From Dongia deserti (GTDB taxonomy: Bacteria > Pseudomonadota > Alphaproteobacteria > Dongiales > Dongiaceae): 64,000 nucleotides of DNA. The DNA lies in assembly GCF_003574735.1 (NCBI RefSeq), contig NZ_QORW01000026.1, positions 1-64,000 of the forward strand, given 5' to 3'. Under the pieces are notes generated by a model that was given only the letters and a program-made list of their open reading frames with translations, was not told where the DNA came from and did not search any database. The position numbers and the translations under genes are program-made. Every line of letters begins with the position of its first letter. The first letter of the stretch is position 1. Positions 18,585 through 28,562 of the stretch are shown here, piece by piece.

Positions 18585-20294
18585 CTATTCCGCCACCTTC
18601 TGCCGCACCGCTCCCGGATGCGTCACAGCCCCATAACGCGCCGAGGAGACCGTTTCGCCATAGCGCCAGATTGCACCGGATCGATACTGCGCCAGGCGGG
18701 GCTTCCAGCCGGCCCTGCGCTTCGCCAGTTCCTGATCGGACAATTCGACCGTGATCGAGCCATTGTCGGCATCGATCTCGATGACGTCACCGTTACTAAC
18801 CAACGCGATTGGGCCGCCGACCGCCGCTTCCGGCGAGACGTGGCCGATGCAGAAGCCGCGTGTGGCGCCCGAGAAGCGCCCGTCGGTGATCAGCGCCACT
18901 TTCTGTCCCATGCCCTGGCCATAGATTGCCGCGGTGAGCACCAGCATTTCGCGCATGCCGGGCCCACCCTTCGGCCCTTCGTAGCGGATCACGAACACGT
19001 CCCCTGCCTTGTAGGCGCGATCGTTCACCGCCGCGAATGCGTCTTCCTCACGGTCGAAGCACAGGGCCGTACCGCGGAAGCTGGTGTTGGTCATGCCTGC
19101 GACCTTCACCACCGCCCCGTCCGGCGCAAGGTTGCCTTTCAGCACCAGAACGCCGCCGGTCGGCGCCAGCGGATTGCTGGCGGGACGGATCACGTCTTGG
19201 TCGGTGCGGAACGTCACGCTTTCCAGGTTCTCCGCCATCGTCCTGCCCGTGACCGTCATGGCGTCACCATGCAGATGGCCGCCCTCGAGCAACGTCTTCA
19301 GCACCTGCTGCACGCCGCCGGCGCGATGCATGTCGCTCGCCACGTATCGGCCGCCCGGCTTCAGGTCGGCGATGTAGGGCGTGCGCTTCAGGACCGCTTC
19401 GATGTCGAACACGTCGAAATCGATGCCGGCCTCGTTGGCAATCGCGGGCAGATGCAGCAGGCCATTGGTCGAGCCGCCCGTTGCGGCCACGACTGCCGCC
19501 GCGTTCTCCAGCGCCTTGCGCGTGACGATGTCGCGCGGCCGCAGATTGTCCCTGAACAGCCGCATGACCGCTTCGCCGGATTGGAAGGCAAAGGCCTCTC
19601 GCTCGGCGATCACCGCGGGCGGTGAGGATGAGCCGGGTAATGCCAGGCCGATCGCCTCGGACACGCAGGCCATCGTGTTGGCGGTGAATTGCCCGCCGCA
19701 GGCGCCAGCCGATGGACACGCGATCTTTTCGAGCGCGGTGAGCTCGGCAAGGTCGATCTGGCCAGACTGGTACTTGCCGACCGCCTCGTAGACGTCCTGC
19801 ACGGTCACGTCCTTGCCCTTGAAATTGCCGGGCAGGATGGAGCCGCCATACATGAAAACGGACGGCACGTTGAGCCGCAGCATCGCCATCATCATCGCCG
19901 GCAGCGTCTTGTCGCATCCGGCGATCGCCACCAGCGCGTCATAGCAATGGCCGCGCACCGACAGCTCGACCGAATCCGCGATGGTCTCGCGGCTGACCAG
20001 CGAGGATTTCATCCCCGAATGGCCCATCGCAATGCCATCGGTCACGGTGATGGTGACGAACTCGCGGGGTGTTCCGCCCGCCGCGCTGACGCCACGCTTG
20101 GCGACCTCGGCATGGCCCTTGAGCGCTGTGTTGCAGGGCGCGGATTCATTCCAGCTCGACACCACGCCGACGAACGGCTTGGCGATGTCCTGCTCGGTCA
20201 AGCCCATGGCGTAGTAGAAGGCGCGGTGCGGCGCACGCTCCGGCCCCGCTTTCACGTGGCGGCTGCTGAGATCGTCATTCGGCTGCTGGCTCAT
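18585..20294 (-). CDS. ilvD: Dihydroxy-acid dehydratase
   Basis: 569 residues, the normal length. The enzyme dehydrates dihydroxy-isovalerate and dihydroxy-methylvalerate in valine and isoleucine synthesis and carries an Fe-S cluster. Visible ligands and motifs are [21 protein letters not shown] and [17 protein letters not shown], together with [20 protein letters not shown] near the C-terminus. The ATG at 20294 is 6 residues before the first conserved helix. It leads a two-gene unit with a DUF962 protein. Confidence 0.96.
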   Translation of the reverse strand: MSQQPNDDLSSRHVKAGPERAPHRAFYYAMGLTEQDIAKPFVGVVSSWNESAPCNTALKGHAEVAKRGVSAAGGTPREFVTITVTDGIAMGHSGMKSSLVSRETIADSVELSVRGHCYDALVAIAGCDKTLPAMMMAMLRLNVPSVFMYGGSILPGNFKGKDVTVQDVYEAVGKYQSGQIDLAELTALEKIACPSAGACGGQFTANTMACVSEAIGLALPGSSSPPAVIAEREAFAFQSGEAVMRLFRDNLRPRDIVTRKALENAAAVVAATGGSTNGLLHLPAIANEAGIDFDVFDIEAVLKRTPYIADLKPGGRYVASDMHRAGGVQQVLKTLLEGGHLHGDAMTVTGRTMAENLESVTFRTDQDVIRPASNPLAPTGGVLVLKGNLAPDGAVVKVAGMTNTSFRGTALCFDREEDAFAAVNDRAYKAGDVFVIRYEGPKGGPGMREMLVLTAAIYGQGMGQKVALITDGRFSGATRGFCIGHVSPEAAVGGPIALVSNGDVIEIDADNGSITVELSDQELAKRRAGWKPRLAQYRSGAIWRYGETVSSARYGAVTHPGAVRQKVAE

Positions 20295-20401
20295 GAACCA
20301 TTCCTCCCAATGCTAGCCACGATACGCCCGGCCATGGGCAGGTCAATATGCGCACCAGTGCAGGAATGGCAGACGGCCTCTGCAATTTCTTGAAGGTCGG
20401 A

Positions 20402-21355
20402 TCAACGGCTGGAGCTCTCGACCGATTTCCGCGTTGCACCACGGCGGAACCGGTCGAAGGCGATACTCCAGGGCTCATCCTGCCGGTCGCGGTAGATGCC
20501 GTATTTGAAATAAGTGCAGCCCACCAGGCCGCTATAGCCGAAAGGCTCCGCGCGGTCGACGATGCCGCTGTCATCCTCAACGCCATAGAGGCCATCGGCA
20601 AAGGGCTGTCCGTCGAGCCAGCCTTCGACGAAGCCGCTATCTCCGGGGCTCGCACGCCCCTGTGGCATCACCTTCACGTGCAGCAGCACCTCGTGCCAGC
20701 GATCGAGGAACGGATCGCGATGGCGCATGAGCTGTCCCACCGAGATCTTGCGCGCCTGGTCCCCGGAGACTGCGAGCTGCAACCCCATTACGTCCCCAAC
20801 ATTGTCTTCGATCAGGCGCAGGGAGACGGTGGGATTACTGTGCGCATTCGCCGGCAGGCCGAATGGCCGCGGGCCGAGCGGGCAGGTCTCTGGATGCTGC
20901 TTCAACTGCGCGATCACCAAGCGCTGGCCGGCGAACCGCCCTTTCATGGCAGCAGGCACCATGAAACGAAAGCCGTACCAGACCTCCGTTCCCAGCGGCA
21001 GACGCGCGGCATCCGGTTCGGCAAGCTCGGCTCGTTCCGTGCCCGCATCGTCCGGTTCGCAGCGGCCCACTGAACTTGAGTTGCTGGGATCGAGGGTCAG
21101 CAGCAGCGCCTGGCCGCTCGGGCTTTCGGACGTCGGGGTCGGGATGAATCTGGCAACGCCTTTGCAAAAATAGGCGGTGTTGACGCTCTGGTCGAGCGTG
21201 CCCTCGAACTCGGCAGACAAGGTGAGGGCATCCGCCGGCACGACTTTGGTCGCGCCTGCGGCTTCGACCGGGCTTGGTGACTGAGCAGCCGTCGCCCCCG
21301 GCAGATACACGCCGATAAGCAGTATGAGCGCTGAGACTCGCGACCCTGGAGCCAT
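20402..21355 (-). CDS. Secreted heparin lyase I-like polysaccharide lyase
   Basis: About 317 residues from the ATG at 21355. A signal peptide (ALILLIGVYLPGATAAQ) leads into a beta-jelly-roll lyase domain with GTERAELAEP, VWYGFRFMVP, IAQLKQHPE and DRWHEVLLHVKV, typical of the heparin lyase I family and relatives. Secretion suggests action on an extracellular polysaccharide; the substrate cannot be read from sequence. A longer TTG start at 21364 is possible. Confidence 0.75.
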   Translation of the reverse strand: MAPGSRVSALILLIGVYLPGATAAQSPSPVEAAGATKVVPADALTLSAEFEGTLDQSVNTAYFCKGVARFIPTPTSESPSGQALLLTLDPSNSSSVGRCEPDDAGTERAELAEPDAARLPLGTEVWYGFRFMVPAAMKGRFAGQRLVIAQLKQHPETCPLGPRPFGLPANAHSNPTVSLRLIEDNVGDVMGLQLAVSGDQARKISVGQLMRHRDPFLDRWHEVLLHVKVMPQGRASPGDSGFVEGWLDGQPFADGLYGVEDDSGIVDRAEPFGYSGLVGCTYFKYGIYRDRQDEPWSIAFDRFRRGATRKSVESSSR

Positions 21356-21437
21356 CGATTCCAACAGGTTTCAACTGGTACATGGTCATTCTATCATGCC
21401 GGGTTCAAGCGGCGAACCCGCCGGCCGGTGCGTTCCG

Positions 21438-21956
21438 TCACAAGTCGCGCAGGCGCAAGAGTGCAATCTTATGCACTTCCGAGAGAGCGGTCCGGAACTC
21501 AACCTCCTCGGTATGGTGAATGCGCCGCTCAAAGGCTTCGAGGATCTCGCCGCGGCTTTTCCCTTTGACGGCCATGATGAAGGGGAAGGGAAATTTGGCC
21601 TTGTAGGCTTCGTTGAGCTCGGTGAAGCGCTGGAACTCGGCCGGCGTGCATTGGTCGAGCCCAGCGCTCGCCTGCTCAGCGGTGGATTCCGCCGTCAGCT
21701 CGCCGCGCATCGCCAGCCGCCCCGCCAGATCCGGATGCGCGCACAGCAACGCCAGCTGCCGCTTGCGCGGCGCCGCATCGACGATCGCGGCCAGTGTCCG
21801 ATGCAATCCTTCCACCGTGTCGTGTTCCTGCTTCAGGCCTGCTGCCCAGGCTGCTTCGGCGATCCATGGCGAATGCTCGTAGACGCGGCCATAGAGCACC
21901 ACGAACTGCGCGCGATCGAGGCTGCTCGGCGGCCCCCGGAATCTCTGCGCCGTCAC
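21438..21956 (-). CDS. uraD: OHCU decarboxylase
   Basis: About 172 residues. Converts 2-oxo-4-hydroxy-4-carboxy-5-ureidoimidazoline to S-allantoin, the last step of urate breakdown. FVVLYGRVYEHSPWIAEAAW, LLCAHPDLAGRLA (catalytic His) and FPFPFIMAVKGKSRGEIL are family motifs. The start is taken as a GTG at 21956 whose bases overlap the TGA of puuD (GTGA), indicating translational coupling; the longer ATG frame at 21986 would overlap puuD by over 30 bases. Confidence 0.92.
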   Translation of the reverse strand: MTAQRFRGPPSSLDRAQFVVLYGRVYEHSPWIAEAAWAAGLKQEHDTVEGLHRTLAAIVDAAPRKRQLALLCAHPDLAGRLAMRGELTAESTAEQASAGLDQCTPAEFQRFTELNEAYKAKFPFPFIMAVKGKSRGEILEAFERRIHHTEEVEFRTALSEVHKIALLRLRDL

Positions 21957-23152
21957 TCGGCACCCGCCTTGTTGTCCGCCAGCCATTTCGCGATCATCAG
22001 CCGCTCCTCCGGCAGCATGCCGGTCTTGTTTCCGATCGGCATGGCCTTGGTCAGCACGACCATACGTTCGATCTGCGGTGCCATGCGCCGGATCTGGTCG
22101 GGCGTGTCGAAGGCGATGCCTTTGGGCGGCACCCTGTAGGCCGTGTCGGTCGGGTTCGCCGAATGGCAGGCCTGGCAGCGGTGCGCCACGATTGCCTGCA
22201 CATCAGCAAACGTCACCGGGCCGATCGATTCGAGATCCGGCCCTGGCCTATAGCTGGCATAGGCGATGGCACCCATCCCCACCATTGCCGCATAGAACAG
22301 GACCGCCGTCACCGGCGAACCGGACGCGCCCGCGTTCTTCATGTTGGCATAGAGCCGGAGGAGGCCGCTGAACAGCAGGATTCCGACGACCAGCAGCCAG
22401 CTCTGCGCGTGCTCGAACATCATGGGGTAATGGTTGCTGATCATCATCAGCACGACGGGCAGCGTCAGGTAGTTGTTGTGCAGCGATCGCTGCTTGGCCT
22501 GCTTGCCGAGTATCGCGTCAGGAACCTGGCCACCCATCAGTGCCGCGACCACCTTCTTCTGGTTCGGGATGATGATGAAAAAGACGTTCGCGGCCATGAT
22601 CGTGCCGAGGAACGCACCGATATGGACAAAGGCCGCGCGACCACTGAACACGTGCGCAAAGCCGTAGGACGCCACGCAGGCCAGCAAGAAAACCAGGAAG
22701 GCCAGCAGTCCCGTCCGCTCGCCGATCGGCGAGCGGCACAACAGGTCATAGATGATCCACCCGGCAATGAGGCTGCCGACGCTGATGCCGATCGCCGTCA
22801 TCGGCGTCAGTTCCATCACCCGCGGGTCGATCAGCAGATCATTGGCGCCGAGATAATAGATCACCGCCAGCAGCAGGAAGCCGGTGATCCAGGTGAAGTA
22901 GGCCTCGTACTTGAACCAGTGCAGGTCCGCGGGCATCTCGGGCGGCGCCACCATGTATTTGGTCGCGCGGTAGAAGCCGCCGCCATGCACCATCCAGGTT
23001 GCGCCGGCCAGCCCATCTCCCATGCCCTGCTCCCGCCGCAAGCTGGCATCCAGCCAGATGAAGTGGAACGAGGTGCCGATCCACATGATGCCGACCATGA
23101 CGTGCGCCCAGCGCAGGGCGAGGCTGATCCAGTCGGCAACGATCGGGTCCAT
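21953..23152 (-). CDS. puuD: Membrane-bound urate oxidase with cytochrome c domain
   Basis: 399 residues. Eight or so membrane segments make up the urate hydroxylase domain (ISLALRWAHVMVGIMWIGTSFHF at the start, NNYLTLPVVLMMISNHYP in the middle). A C-terminal cytochrome c domain follows, with heme site CQACH. PuuD oxidises urate to 5-hydroxyisourate, passing electrons to the respiratory chain. It is coupled to uraD downstream, and a LysR regulator diverges from it 117 bases away. Confidence 0.93.
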   Translation of the reverse strand: MDPIVADWISLALRWAHVMVGIMWIGTSFHFIWLDASLRREQGMGDGLAGATWMVHGGGFYRATKYMVAPPEMPADLHWFKYEAYFTWITGFLLLAVIYYLGANDLLIDPRVMELTPMTAIGISVGSLIAGWIIYDLLCRSPIGERTGLLAFLVFLLACVASYGFAHVFSGRAAFVHIGAFLGTIMAANVFFIIIPNQKKVVAALMGGQVPDAILGKQAKQRSLHNNYLTLPVVLMMISNHYPMMFEHAQSWLLVVGILLFSGLLRLYANMKNAGASGSPVTAVLFYAAMVGMGAIAYASYRPGPDLESIGPVTFADVQAIVAHRCQACHSANPTDTAYRVPPKGIAFDTPDQIRRMAPQIERMVVLTKAMPIGNKTGMLPEERLMIAKWLADNKAGAE

Positions 23153-23269
23153 GGCACCCCTCGAGGCAATCCCCTTAAAGGCTACCTCTTAATCTACCAA
23201 AGCTGGCCCTGGCCTCCGACGGCATTCCCTGGCATTGTAATGAAAATCATCTTCAAGGAATCGGTGACA

Positions 23270-24196
23270 ATGCCCGATACCGAAGATCTGGCCATTTTCG
23301 TGCGGGTGGTGGAGTTGGGGAGCTTGTCGGCCGCCGGCCGCGACATGCGCCTGTCCGCGGCGGTGGTCAGCAATCGGATCGCCCGGTTGGAAAAGAGCGT
23401 CGGCACCCGCCTCCTCAACCGCACCACCCGTCATGTCAGCCTGACCGAGGACGGCTCGCGCTACTACGAGCATTGTGTCGTCATCCTGAACGAATTGGAG
23501 CAGGCGGAAAGCTCGCTGGACGCGATCACCGCGGAGCCGCGCGGCCCGATCAAAGTCACGGTGCCGACGGTGTTCGGCCGCCTACACATCGCGCCTCATA
23601 TCCCCAAGTTCGTGGAACGCCACCCACAGATGCAGGTCCGCCTGCATATGACGGACATGCTGGTCGACCTGATCCAGGAGCGCATCGACCTCGCCATCCG
23701 CATCGCCGAACTCACGGATTCGACCGCGATCGTGCGCAAGCTGGCCAACAATCGCCGGCTGATCGTCGCCTCGCCCGACTACCTGAAGCGCCGCGGCACG
23801 CCGCAGGTGCCGGAGGACCTGCTCGATCACAATTGCCTGCTGCTGCGCTTCCCGGGCTCCAAGCAATATCGCTGGACCCTGCGCGGGCCCGATGGGCCCA
23901 TGACGTTGCGCGTCTCCGGCAGCATGGACAGCAACAACGGCGAAGCCCTGCGCGACTGGTGCTTAGCCGGCCACGGCCTCGCCCTCAAGTCGCTGTGGGA
24001 GATCGTGGACGATCTGAACGAAGGCAGGCTGGTGCCGGTGCTGACCGACTACCCTCCCCCCAGCCACGGCATCTACGCGCTCTACCCGCACAGCCAGCAC
24101 GCCCCGCCCCGCGTGCGCGTCTTCATCGACTTCCTGGCGGAGGTGTTCGGCAGCAAGCCCAGTTGGGAGAAGAAGCTGAAGATCAAGCTACCTTGA
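23270..24196 (+). CDS. LysR-type transcriptional regulator
   Basis: 308 residues. The N-terminal HTH (DLAIFVRVVELGSLSAAGRDM, SAAVVSNRIARLEKSVGTRLL) and the effector domain (IKVTVPTVFGRLHIAPHI, FPGSKQYRWTL) are those of the CrgA/DsdC-like LysR subgroup. AAGGA lies upstream of the ATG at 23270; an in-frame ATG at 23240 is an alternative. Its divergence from puuD-uraD suggests that it controls urate degradation. Confidence 0.88.
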   Translation: MPDTEDLAIFVRVVELGSLSAAGRDMRLSAAVVSNRIARLEKSVGTRLLNRTTRHVSLTEDGSRYYEHCVVILNELEQAESSLDAITAEPRGPIKVTVPTVFGRLHIAPHIPKFVERHPQMQVRLHMTDMLVDLIQERIDLAIRIAELTDSTAIVRKLANNRRLIVASPDYLKRRGTPQVPEDLLDHNCLLLRFPGSKQYRWTLRGPDGPMTLRVSGSMDSNNGEALRDWCLAGHGLALKSLWEIVDDLNEGRLVPVLTDYPPPSHGIYALYPHSQHAPPRVRVFIDFLAEVFGSKPSWEKKLKIKLP

Positions 24197-24247
24197 ACGA
24201 GCCGAGGGGAAATCTGAACGCACGGTTTTCGCCGCGCCGCCGCACTG

Positions 24248-24745
24248 ATGTTCCTGGTGATCGCCGCCTGTAGCTCGCCTAACCAGCAAGATGCCGCCTC
24301 TCGCGCGGTGCGAGCCGCTAGACCGCCTGCCGACTACACTCTAATCGGCTCCGCCGATACGAGCGATGGAAAGAATATCCAGATCGGGCTTAACACTAAC
24401 CTCGTTGGCGTCAGCAAAGAGGACGAGCGGCTTTCCATTCACTTCGGCTTCCACTGTCCAAATGCTGTGCACGATGCGCGCCCAGCTGACTTCGGGTCTA
24501 TCGGCGACGGCCTGAGCGTTAATACCCCAATTGTGTTCTCGCCGCCCGTGTCAGCCCTCGCCGAGGTTCAGAGCGCCGTCAACTTGGTGACAAAACGTAG
24601 TCCCGATCGCACGAATGTTGTTGGTGCTCTCTTTCGAAGCCCCGAGCACCGCTATATCTTGCTGGTCGAGTTCGACGGCGCCGCCGGCGAACGCGCTCTT
24701 TATTTCGACGTCACAAACTGGGCGATAGCAAGACTCGAATCGTGA
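24248..24745 (+). CDS. Hypothetical protein with lipobox-like start
   Basis: 165 residues. The N-terminus MFLVIAACSSPNQQ contains a lipobox-like IAAC, but the hydrophobic segment is very short and lacks basic residues. An in-frame stop at 24215 rules out a longer ATG form. The remainder is a soluble domain with a central FHCP and C-terminal LLVEFDGAAGERALYFDV. No family recognised. Confidence 0.6.
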   Translation: MFLVIAACSSPNQQDAASRAVRAARPPADYTLIGSADTSDGKNIQIGLNTNLVGVSKEDERLSIHFGFHCPNAVHDARPADFGSIGDGLSVNTPIVFSPPVSALAEVQSAVNLVTKRSPDRTNVVGALFRSPEHRYILLVEFDGAAGERALYFDVTNWAIARLES

Positions 24746-25017
24746 CGAGCGTTAGCTTGCCGCCATCAGCTCCGATAGCCACTGGGCGGCGATCCTAGCC
24801 TTCTTCGCCTCGACATACGTGAATCCGATCACCAGCCCAGGCGCATAGGAAGGAGCGTGCCAGGCTGTCGGACGACGAACGCACGATCCTTTTCGGCCAA
24901 GCCGCAAGAGCCTGAGCCAGCGGGCGGCAACACCGATCTAACGCGAAATTGACTGGGGTATCGTTCGCAAACGCGTGATCCTATATGATGGAAATCGCGC
25001 CGCTTGCGAGAGCACTC

Positions 25018-26253
25018 ATGACCCCACATCGCATAACCCTGATCGCGTTGTTGTTGATCGGCCTCGCGGCGCCCGTCCGCGCGGAGGTGGAGCCGCACCG
25101 GAAGCCGGACATCGCCGTGTTCGACGAAGTGTGGCGGCTGGTCGATCGGCACTTCTACGATCCAGCATTCCGCGGCCAGGACTGGGATGCCTTGCGCGGC
25201 CGATATCGGCCGCTGGCCGCAGCGGCGCCGAACGCGGATGCGCAGGCCGAAATCATCGACGAGATGCTGGCGAAGCTCGCTGCCTCCCACACCGCGCGCT
25301 ATCGGCAGGATGATCCGGCCTACTATCAACTGGTCGATATCTTCTCCGGTTCGCTGCGCCGGGAACTGCGCAGCCTCTTTCCCAACGGCGTGCGCTATCC
25401 CGGGATCGGCCTGTTCACCCGCCGGATCGGCGACAAGCTGTTCGTCTCCGGCATGATTGCCGGCTTGCCGGCCGAGGAAGCCGGAATCCTGGTCGGGGAT
25501 GAGATCATCGACGCCGACGGAAAGCCCTTCGAGCCGGTTGAGTCCTTTGACGGCAAGGTCGGCCGGAGCGTCACGATGCGTGTGCGGCGTACGAGCGGTG
25601 GGCCAGTCGTGCCGATCACGATGAGGCCGCAATGGATCGAACCCGACAAGGCATTCCTCGATGCCATGACCGACGGCGCGCGCATTATCGAAAGCGGCGG
25701 CAGGAAGATCGGCTATGTCCGCATCTGGTCTTACGCCGGCGAGCGTTACCAGGGCAGGCTCGAGCAGCTGCTTTCCACTGGCAAGCTCGCGGATGCTGAC
25801 GCATTGATCTGGGATTTGCGCGATGGCTGGGGCGGCGCACAGCCCTACTATCTCGACATCTTCAGCAAGCTCGGCCCGACCATGACCTTGACCGACCGTG
25901 ACGGCGATCAGGACATGGTCAACGTGAAGTGGCGCAAGCCGGTGGCACTGCTGATCAACGGCGGCAGCCGCAGCGGCAAGGAGGTGCTGGCCTACGGCTT
26001 CAAGAAATACGGCGTCGGCGAGGTGATCGGCACGCGCACTGCCGGCGCCCTGCTCGCCGGCCGCGCCTTCCTGCTGCCGGATGACAGTCTGCTGCTGCTG
26101 GCCGTCAGCGATGTTGCCGTCGACGGCGAGCGCCTGGAGCGCGTCGGTGTCTCCCCGACGATCGAGGTGCCCTTCCCGCTCGCATACGCTGCCGGCAAGG
26201 ACCCGCAGGTCGACAAGGCGGTCGAGGTGCTGACGCGGCAGATCGGCGGTTAG
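25018..26253 (+). CDS. S41-family peptidase-like protein with PDZ domain
   Basis: 411 residues. Signal peptide [22 protein letters not shown], then an N-terminal helical part, a PDZ domain ([20 protein letters not shown]) and an S41/CtpA core ([39 protein letters not shown]). Catalytic Ser is likely in GGSRSGKE. The usual GTRTxGKG, which carries the general-base Lys in CtpA-type enzymes, reads [11 protein letters not shown] here, so either the Lys after Ser serves or the protein is altered in activity. Probably periplasmic. Confidence 0.8.
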   Translation: MTPHRITLIALLLIGLAAPVRAEVEPHRKPDIAVFDEVWRLVDRHFYDPAFRGQDWDALRGRYRPLAAAAPNADAQAEIIDEMLAKLAASHTARYRQDDPAYYQLVDIFSGSLRRELRSLFPNGVRYPGIGLFTRRIGDKLFVSGMIAGLPAEEAGILVGDEIIDADGKPFEPVESFDGKVGRSVTMRVRRTSGGPVVPITMRPQWIEPDKAFLDAMTDGARIIESGGRKIGYVRIWSYAGERYQGRLEQLLSTGKLADADALIWDLRDGWGGAQPYYLDIFSKLGPTMTLTDRDGDQDMVNVKWRKPVALLINGGSRSGKEVLAYGFKKYGVGEVIGTRTAGALLAGRAFLLPDDSLLLLAVSDVAVDGERLERVGVSPTIEVPFPLAYAAGKDPQVDKAVEVLTRQIGG

Positions 26254-27245
26254 TTAAGCGGCACCAGGACGTGCTGTTTCTCGACATCGGGCATGAATGA
26301 TGCTGCGAAGCCGTTGCGCGCGATGGCGGTCAACTCGCCCGCCGACAGCGTCAGTGCCGCCGCGACGGCCGCGAAATTCTCGTTCATATAGCCGCCGAAA
26401 TACGCCGGGTCGTCCGAGTTGATCGTGACGTTCAGCCCCGCGTCCATCAAGCGGCGCAAGGGATGCTGCTTCATGTCCCTGACCACGCAAAGCCGCAGGT
26501 TGGAAAGCGGGCAAACTGTCAGCGCCAATCCATCCTTGGCGAGCCGCTTGACCAGCACCGGATCCTCCAGCGAGCGGTTGCCATGATCGATGCGGTCGAC
26601 CCCCAGCACGTCGATCGCTTCCCAGACGTATTCCGGCGGCCCCTCCTCGCCCGCATGGGCGACCAGCAGGAACCCTTCGTCGCGTGCGCGGCGGAACACG
26701 CGTTTGAACTTGGAGGGCGGATGGCCGACTTCCGATGAATCGAGACCGACGCCGATGATCTTCTCTTTGTGCTTCAGCGCTTGGTCCAAGGTGCGTTCGG
26801 CATCCGCTTCATCGAGGTGGCGCAGGAAGCACATGATCATGCGCGAATGCAGGCCGAGCTGCGCCTCCGCATCCGCCTGCGCGCGGGTCAGACCGGCAAG
26901 GACAGTCTCGAACGCAACGCCGCGCGCGGTGTGGCCCTGCGGATCGAAGAAGAACTCGACGTAGCGGACAGTCTGGCTCGCGGCCTTTCGGAAATAGGCC
27001 ATCGCGAGATCGTAGAAGTCTGCCTCTTTCAGCAGCACCGACATGCCCTGGTAATAGAGGTCGAGGAAGTCCTGCAGATTGGTGAACGCATAGGCGCGCC
27101 GCAGCGTCTCCACATCGGGATAGGCGAGCCGCACATTGTTGCGCTTGGCGAGCGCGAACAGCAGCTCCGGTTCCAGGCTGCCTTCGATATGGATATGCAG
27201 CTCCGCCTTCGGCAATTGCGCAATGACCGCGTCGATATCTGACAT
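26250..27245 (-). CDS. Adenine/adenosine deaminase family protein
   Basis: About 331 residues. Metal site [43 protein letters not shown] and [11 protein letters not shown] are all present. FFDPQ-H and the overall pattern suit the adenine deaminase branch (adenine to hypoxanthine) more than adenosine deaminase, but this was not tested. The ATG at 27245 gives [15 protein letters not shown]. It is the last gene of the purine run and would feed hypoxanthine to the Xdh proteins encoded upstream. Confidence 0.87.
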   Translation of the reverse strand: MSDIDAVIAQLPKAELHIHIEGSLEPELLFALAKRNNVRLAYPDVETLRRAYAFTNLQDFLDLYYQGMSVLLKEADFYDLAMAYFRKAASQTVRYVEFFFDPQGHTARGVAFETVLAGLTRAQADAEAQLGLHSRMIMCFLRHLDEADAERTLDQALKHKEKIIGVGLDSSEVGHPPSKFKRVFRRARDEGFLLVAHAGEEGPPEYVWEAIDVLGVDRIDHGNRSLEDPVLVKRLAKDGLALTVCPLSNLRLCVVRDMKQHPLRRLMDAGLNVTINSDDPAYFGGYMNENFAAVAAALTLSAGELTAIARNGFAASFMPDVEKQHVLVPLN

Positions 27246-27268
27246 CAATCAAACCCATAAATACAAAT

Positions 27269-27376
27269 CCCCTCCCCCGAAACGGGGGAGGGTTAGGGAG
27301 GGGCAAGCCAGAGCACACTTGGATCGAATCTTCGCTCGCTTCCCCCACCCCAGCCCTCCCCCAGCTTGGGGGAGGG
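27269..27376. repeat. GC-rich palindromic repeat unit
   Basis: Two hairpins bracket the unit: CCCTCCCCCG (27270-27279) with CGGGGGAGGG (27283-27292), and CCCTCCCCCA (27354-27363) with TGGGGGAGGG (27367-27376). The outer GGGTTAGGGAGGGG-type sequence resembles dispersed intergenic repeats of alphaproteobacteria. It sits between the BMP-protein gene and the deaminase gene. Confidence 0.65.
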
Positions 27377-27394
27377 GGAAACTACGCGCCGATG

Positions 27395-28480
27395 TTAACT
27401 CGGAATCTGCCCGTCGATGCCTTCGGCCAGCCAGTTCATGCTGGCGATCGCGCCGTCATCGAGTTCGGTCCCGGCCGGCACCTTTTCCGCGCCACTCTGG
27501 TCCTTGATCGGGCCTTTGAAGATCACGATCTTGCCTTCCCTGATGCCCTCTTCGGCGGCCTTGCCAGCCTTTGCGACATCGTCCGGCATATTCGCGTAGG
27601 GCGCCATCACCAGCATGCCGGAATCGAAGCCGCCCCAGACATCCTGGCTTTTCCAGGTGCCGGCGATCACGTCCTTGGCGCGCTGGATGTAGTACGGATT
27701 CCAGAAGTCGACTGAGGCGGTCAACTGCGCCTTTGGGGCCAGCGCGCTCATGTCGCTGGCCTGGCCGAAGCCAAGGACGCCGCGCTGCTGCGCCACCTGC
27801 AGCGGCGCGCCCGAATCGGTGTGCTGCGCGATGATGTCCGCACCCTGGTCGATCAGCGCCTTGGCGGAATCGCCTTCCTTGCCCGGATCGTACCAGGCGT
27901 TCACCCACACGATCTTCATGCGCGCCTTCGGATTGACCGTGCGCATGCCGATGATGAAGGCGTTCATGCCCATCACGACCTCCGGGATCGGCACTGAGCC
28001 GATATAGCCGACGATGCCCGATTTCGAGAGACGGCCGGCGATGACGCCCTGCACATAGCGTCCTTCATAGAAGCGGATGTTGTAGGTGCTGACGTTCTCG
28101 GCGCGCTTGTAGCCGGTGCAATGCTCGAACTTCACGTCGGGGAAGCGCTGTGCCACCTTGATCGTCGGGTTCATGTAGCCGAACGAGGTCGTGAAGATGA
28201 GCTTGTTGCCCTTGCTCGCCAGCTCGGCGATCACGCGCTCGGAATCCGGCCCCTCTTTCACGCTCTCGACGAAGGTGGTCTTCACTTGGTTGCCGAGCTC
28301 TGCCTCCACCGCCTTGCGGCCGACATCGTGCGCATGTGTCCAGCCGAAATCCTCCACTGGGCCTACATAGACGAAGCCGATCCCGAGCGGGTCGGCCGCC
28401 GCCGCTCGCCCGATGATCATCGGCGCGGTGCCGGCCAACAATCCGGCGCCGAGCAGCGTGTTGAATGTCCTGCGTTTCAT
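27395..28480 (-). CDS. BMP-family ABC transporter substrate-binding protein
   Basis: 361 residues. Signal peptide with MKRRTFNTLLGAGLLAGTA; mature protein of the PnrA/BmpA-like family (IGFVYVGPVEDFGWTHAHDVG, IIAQHTDSGAPLQVAQQRG). Family members bind purine nucleosides or bases in the periplasm. It completes the ABC transporter encoded upstream (ATPase 30534-32108, permeases 29471-30550 and 28563-29471), and the xanthine dehydrogenase context points to a purine ligand. Confidence 0.9.
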   Translation of the reverse strand: MKRRTFNTLLGAGLLAGTAPMIIGRAAAADPLGIGFVYVGPVEDFGWTHAHDVGRKAVEAELGNQVKTTFVESVKEGPDSERVIAELASKGNKLIFTTSFGYMNPTIKVAQRFPDVKFEHCTGYKRAENVSTYNIRFYEGRYVQGVIAGRLSKSGIVGYIGSVPIPEVVMGMNAFIIGMRTVNPKARMKIVWVNAWYDPGKEGDSAKALIDQGADIIAQHTDSGAPLQVAQQRGVLGFGQASDMSALAPKAQLTASVDFWNPYYIQRAKDVIAGTWKSQDVWGGFDSGMLVMAPYANMPDDVAKAGKAAEEGIREGKIVIFKGPIKDQSGAEKVPAGTELDDGAIASMNWLAEGIDGQIPS

Positions 28481-28562
28481 GGTTCTGCCTCCTTGTTCCC
28501 CGTGTTCGTTGACCTAGTTGTCGCAAAGTTTCCAGGCCCCTGCCAAGAAAATCTCCGTTATC

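Noticed and set aside
21794-23240. Very long plus-strand open frame across puuD (continuing into the LysR gene)
   Set aside because: It is the antisense shadow of puuD and uraD. Only the part from 23270 has LysR homology; the upstream residues show no protein character.
26250-27245. Calling the deaminase specifically adenosine deaminase (add)
   Set aside because: The [12 protein letters not shown] segment is closer to the adenine deaminase branch as I know it, so no gene symbol was assigned.
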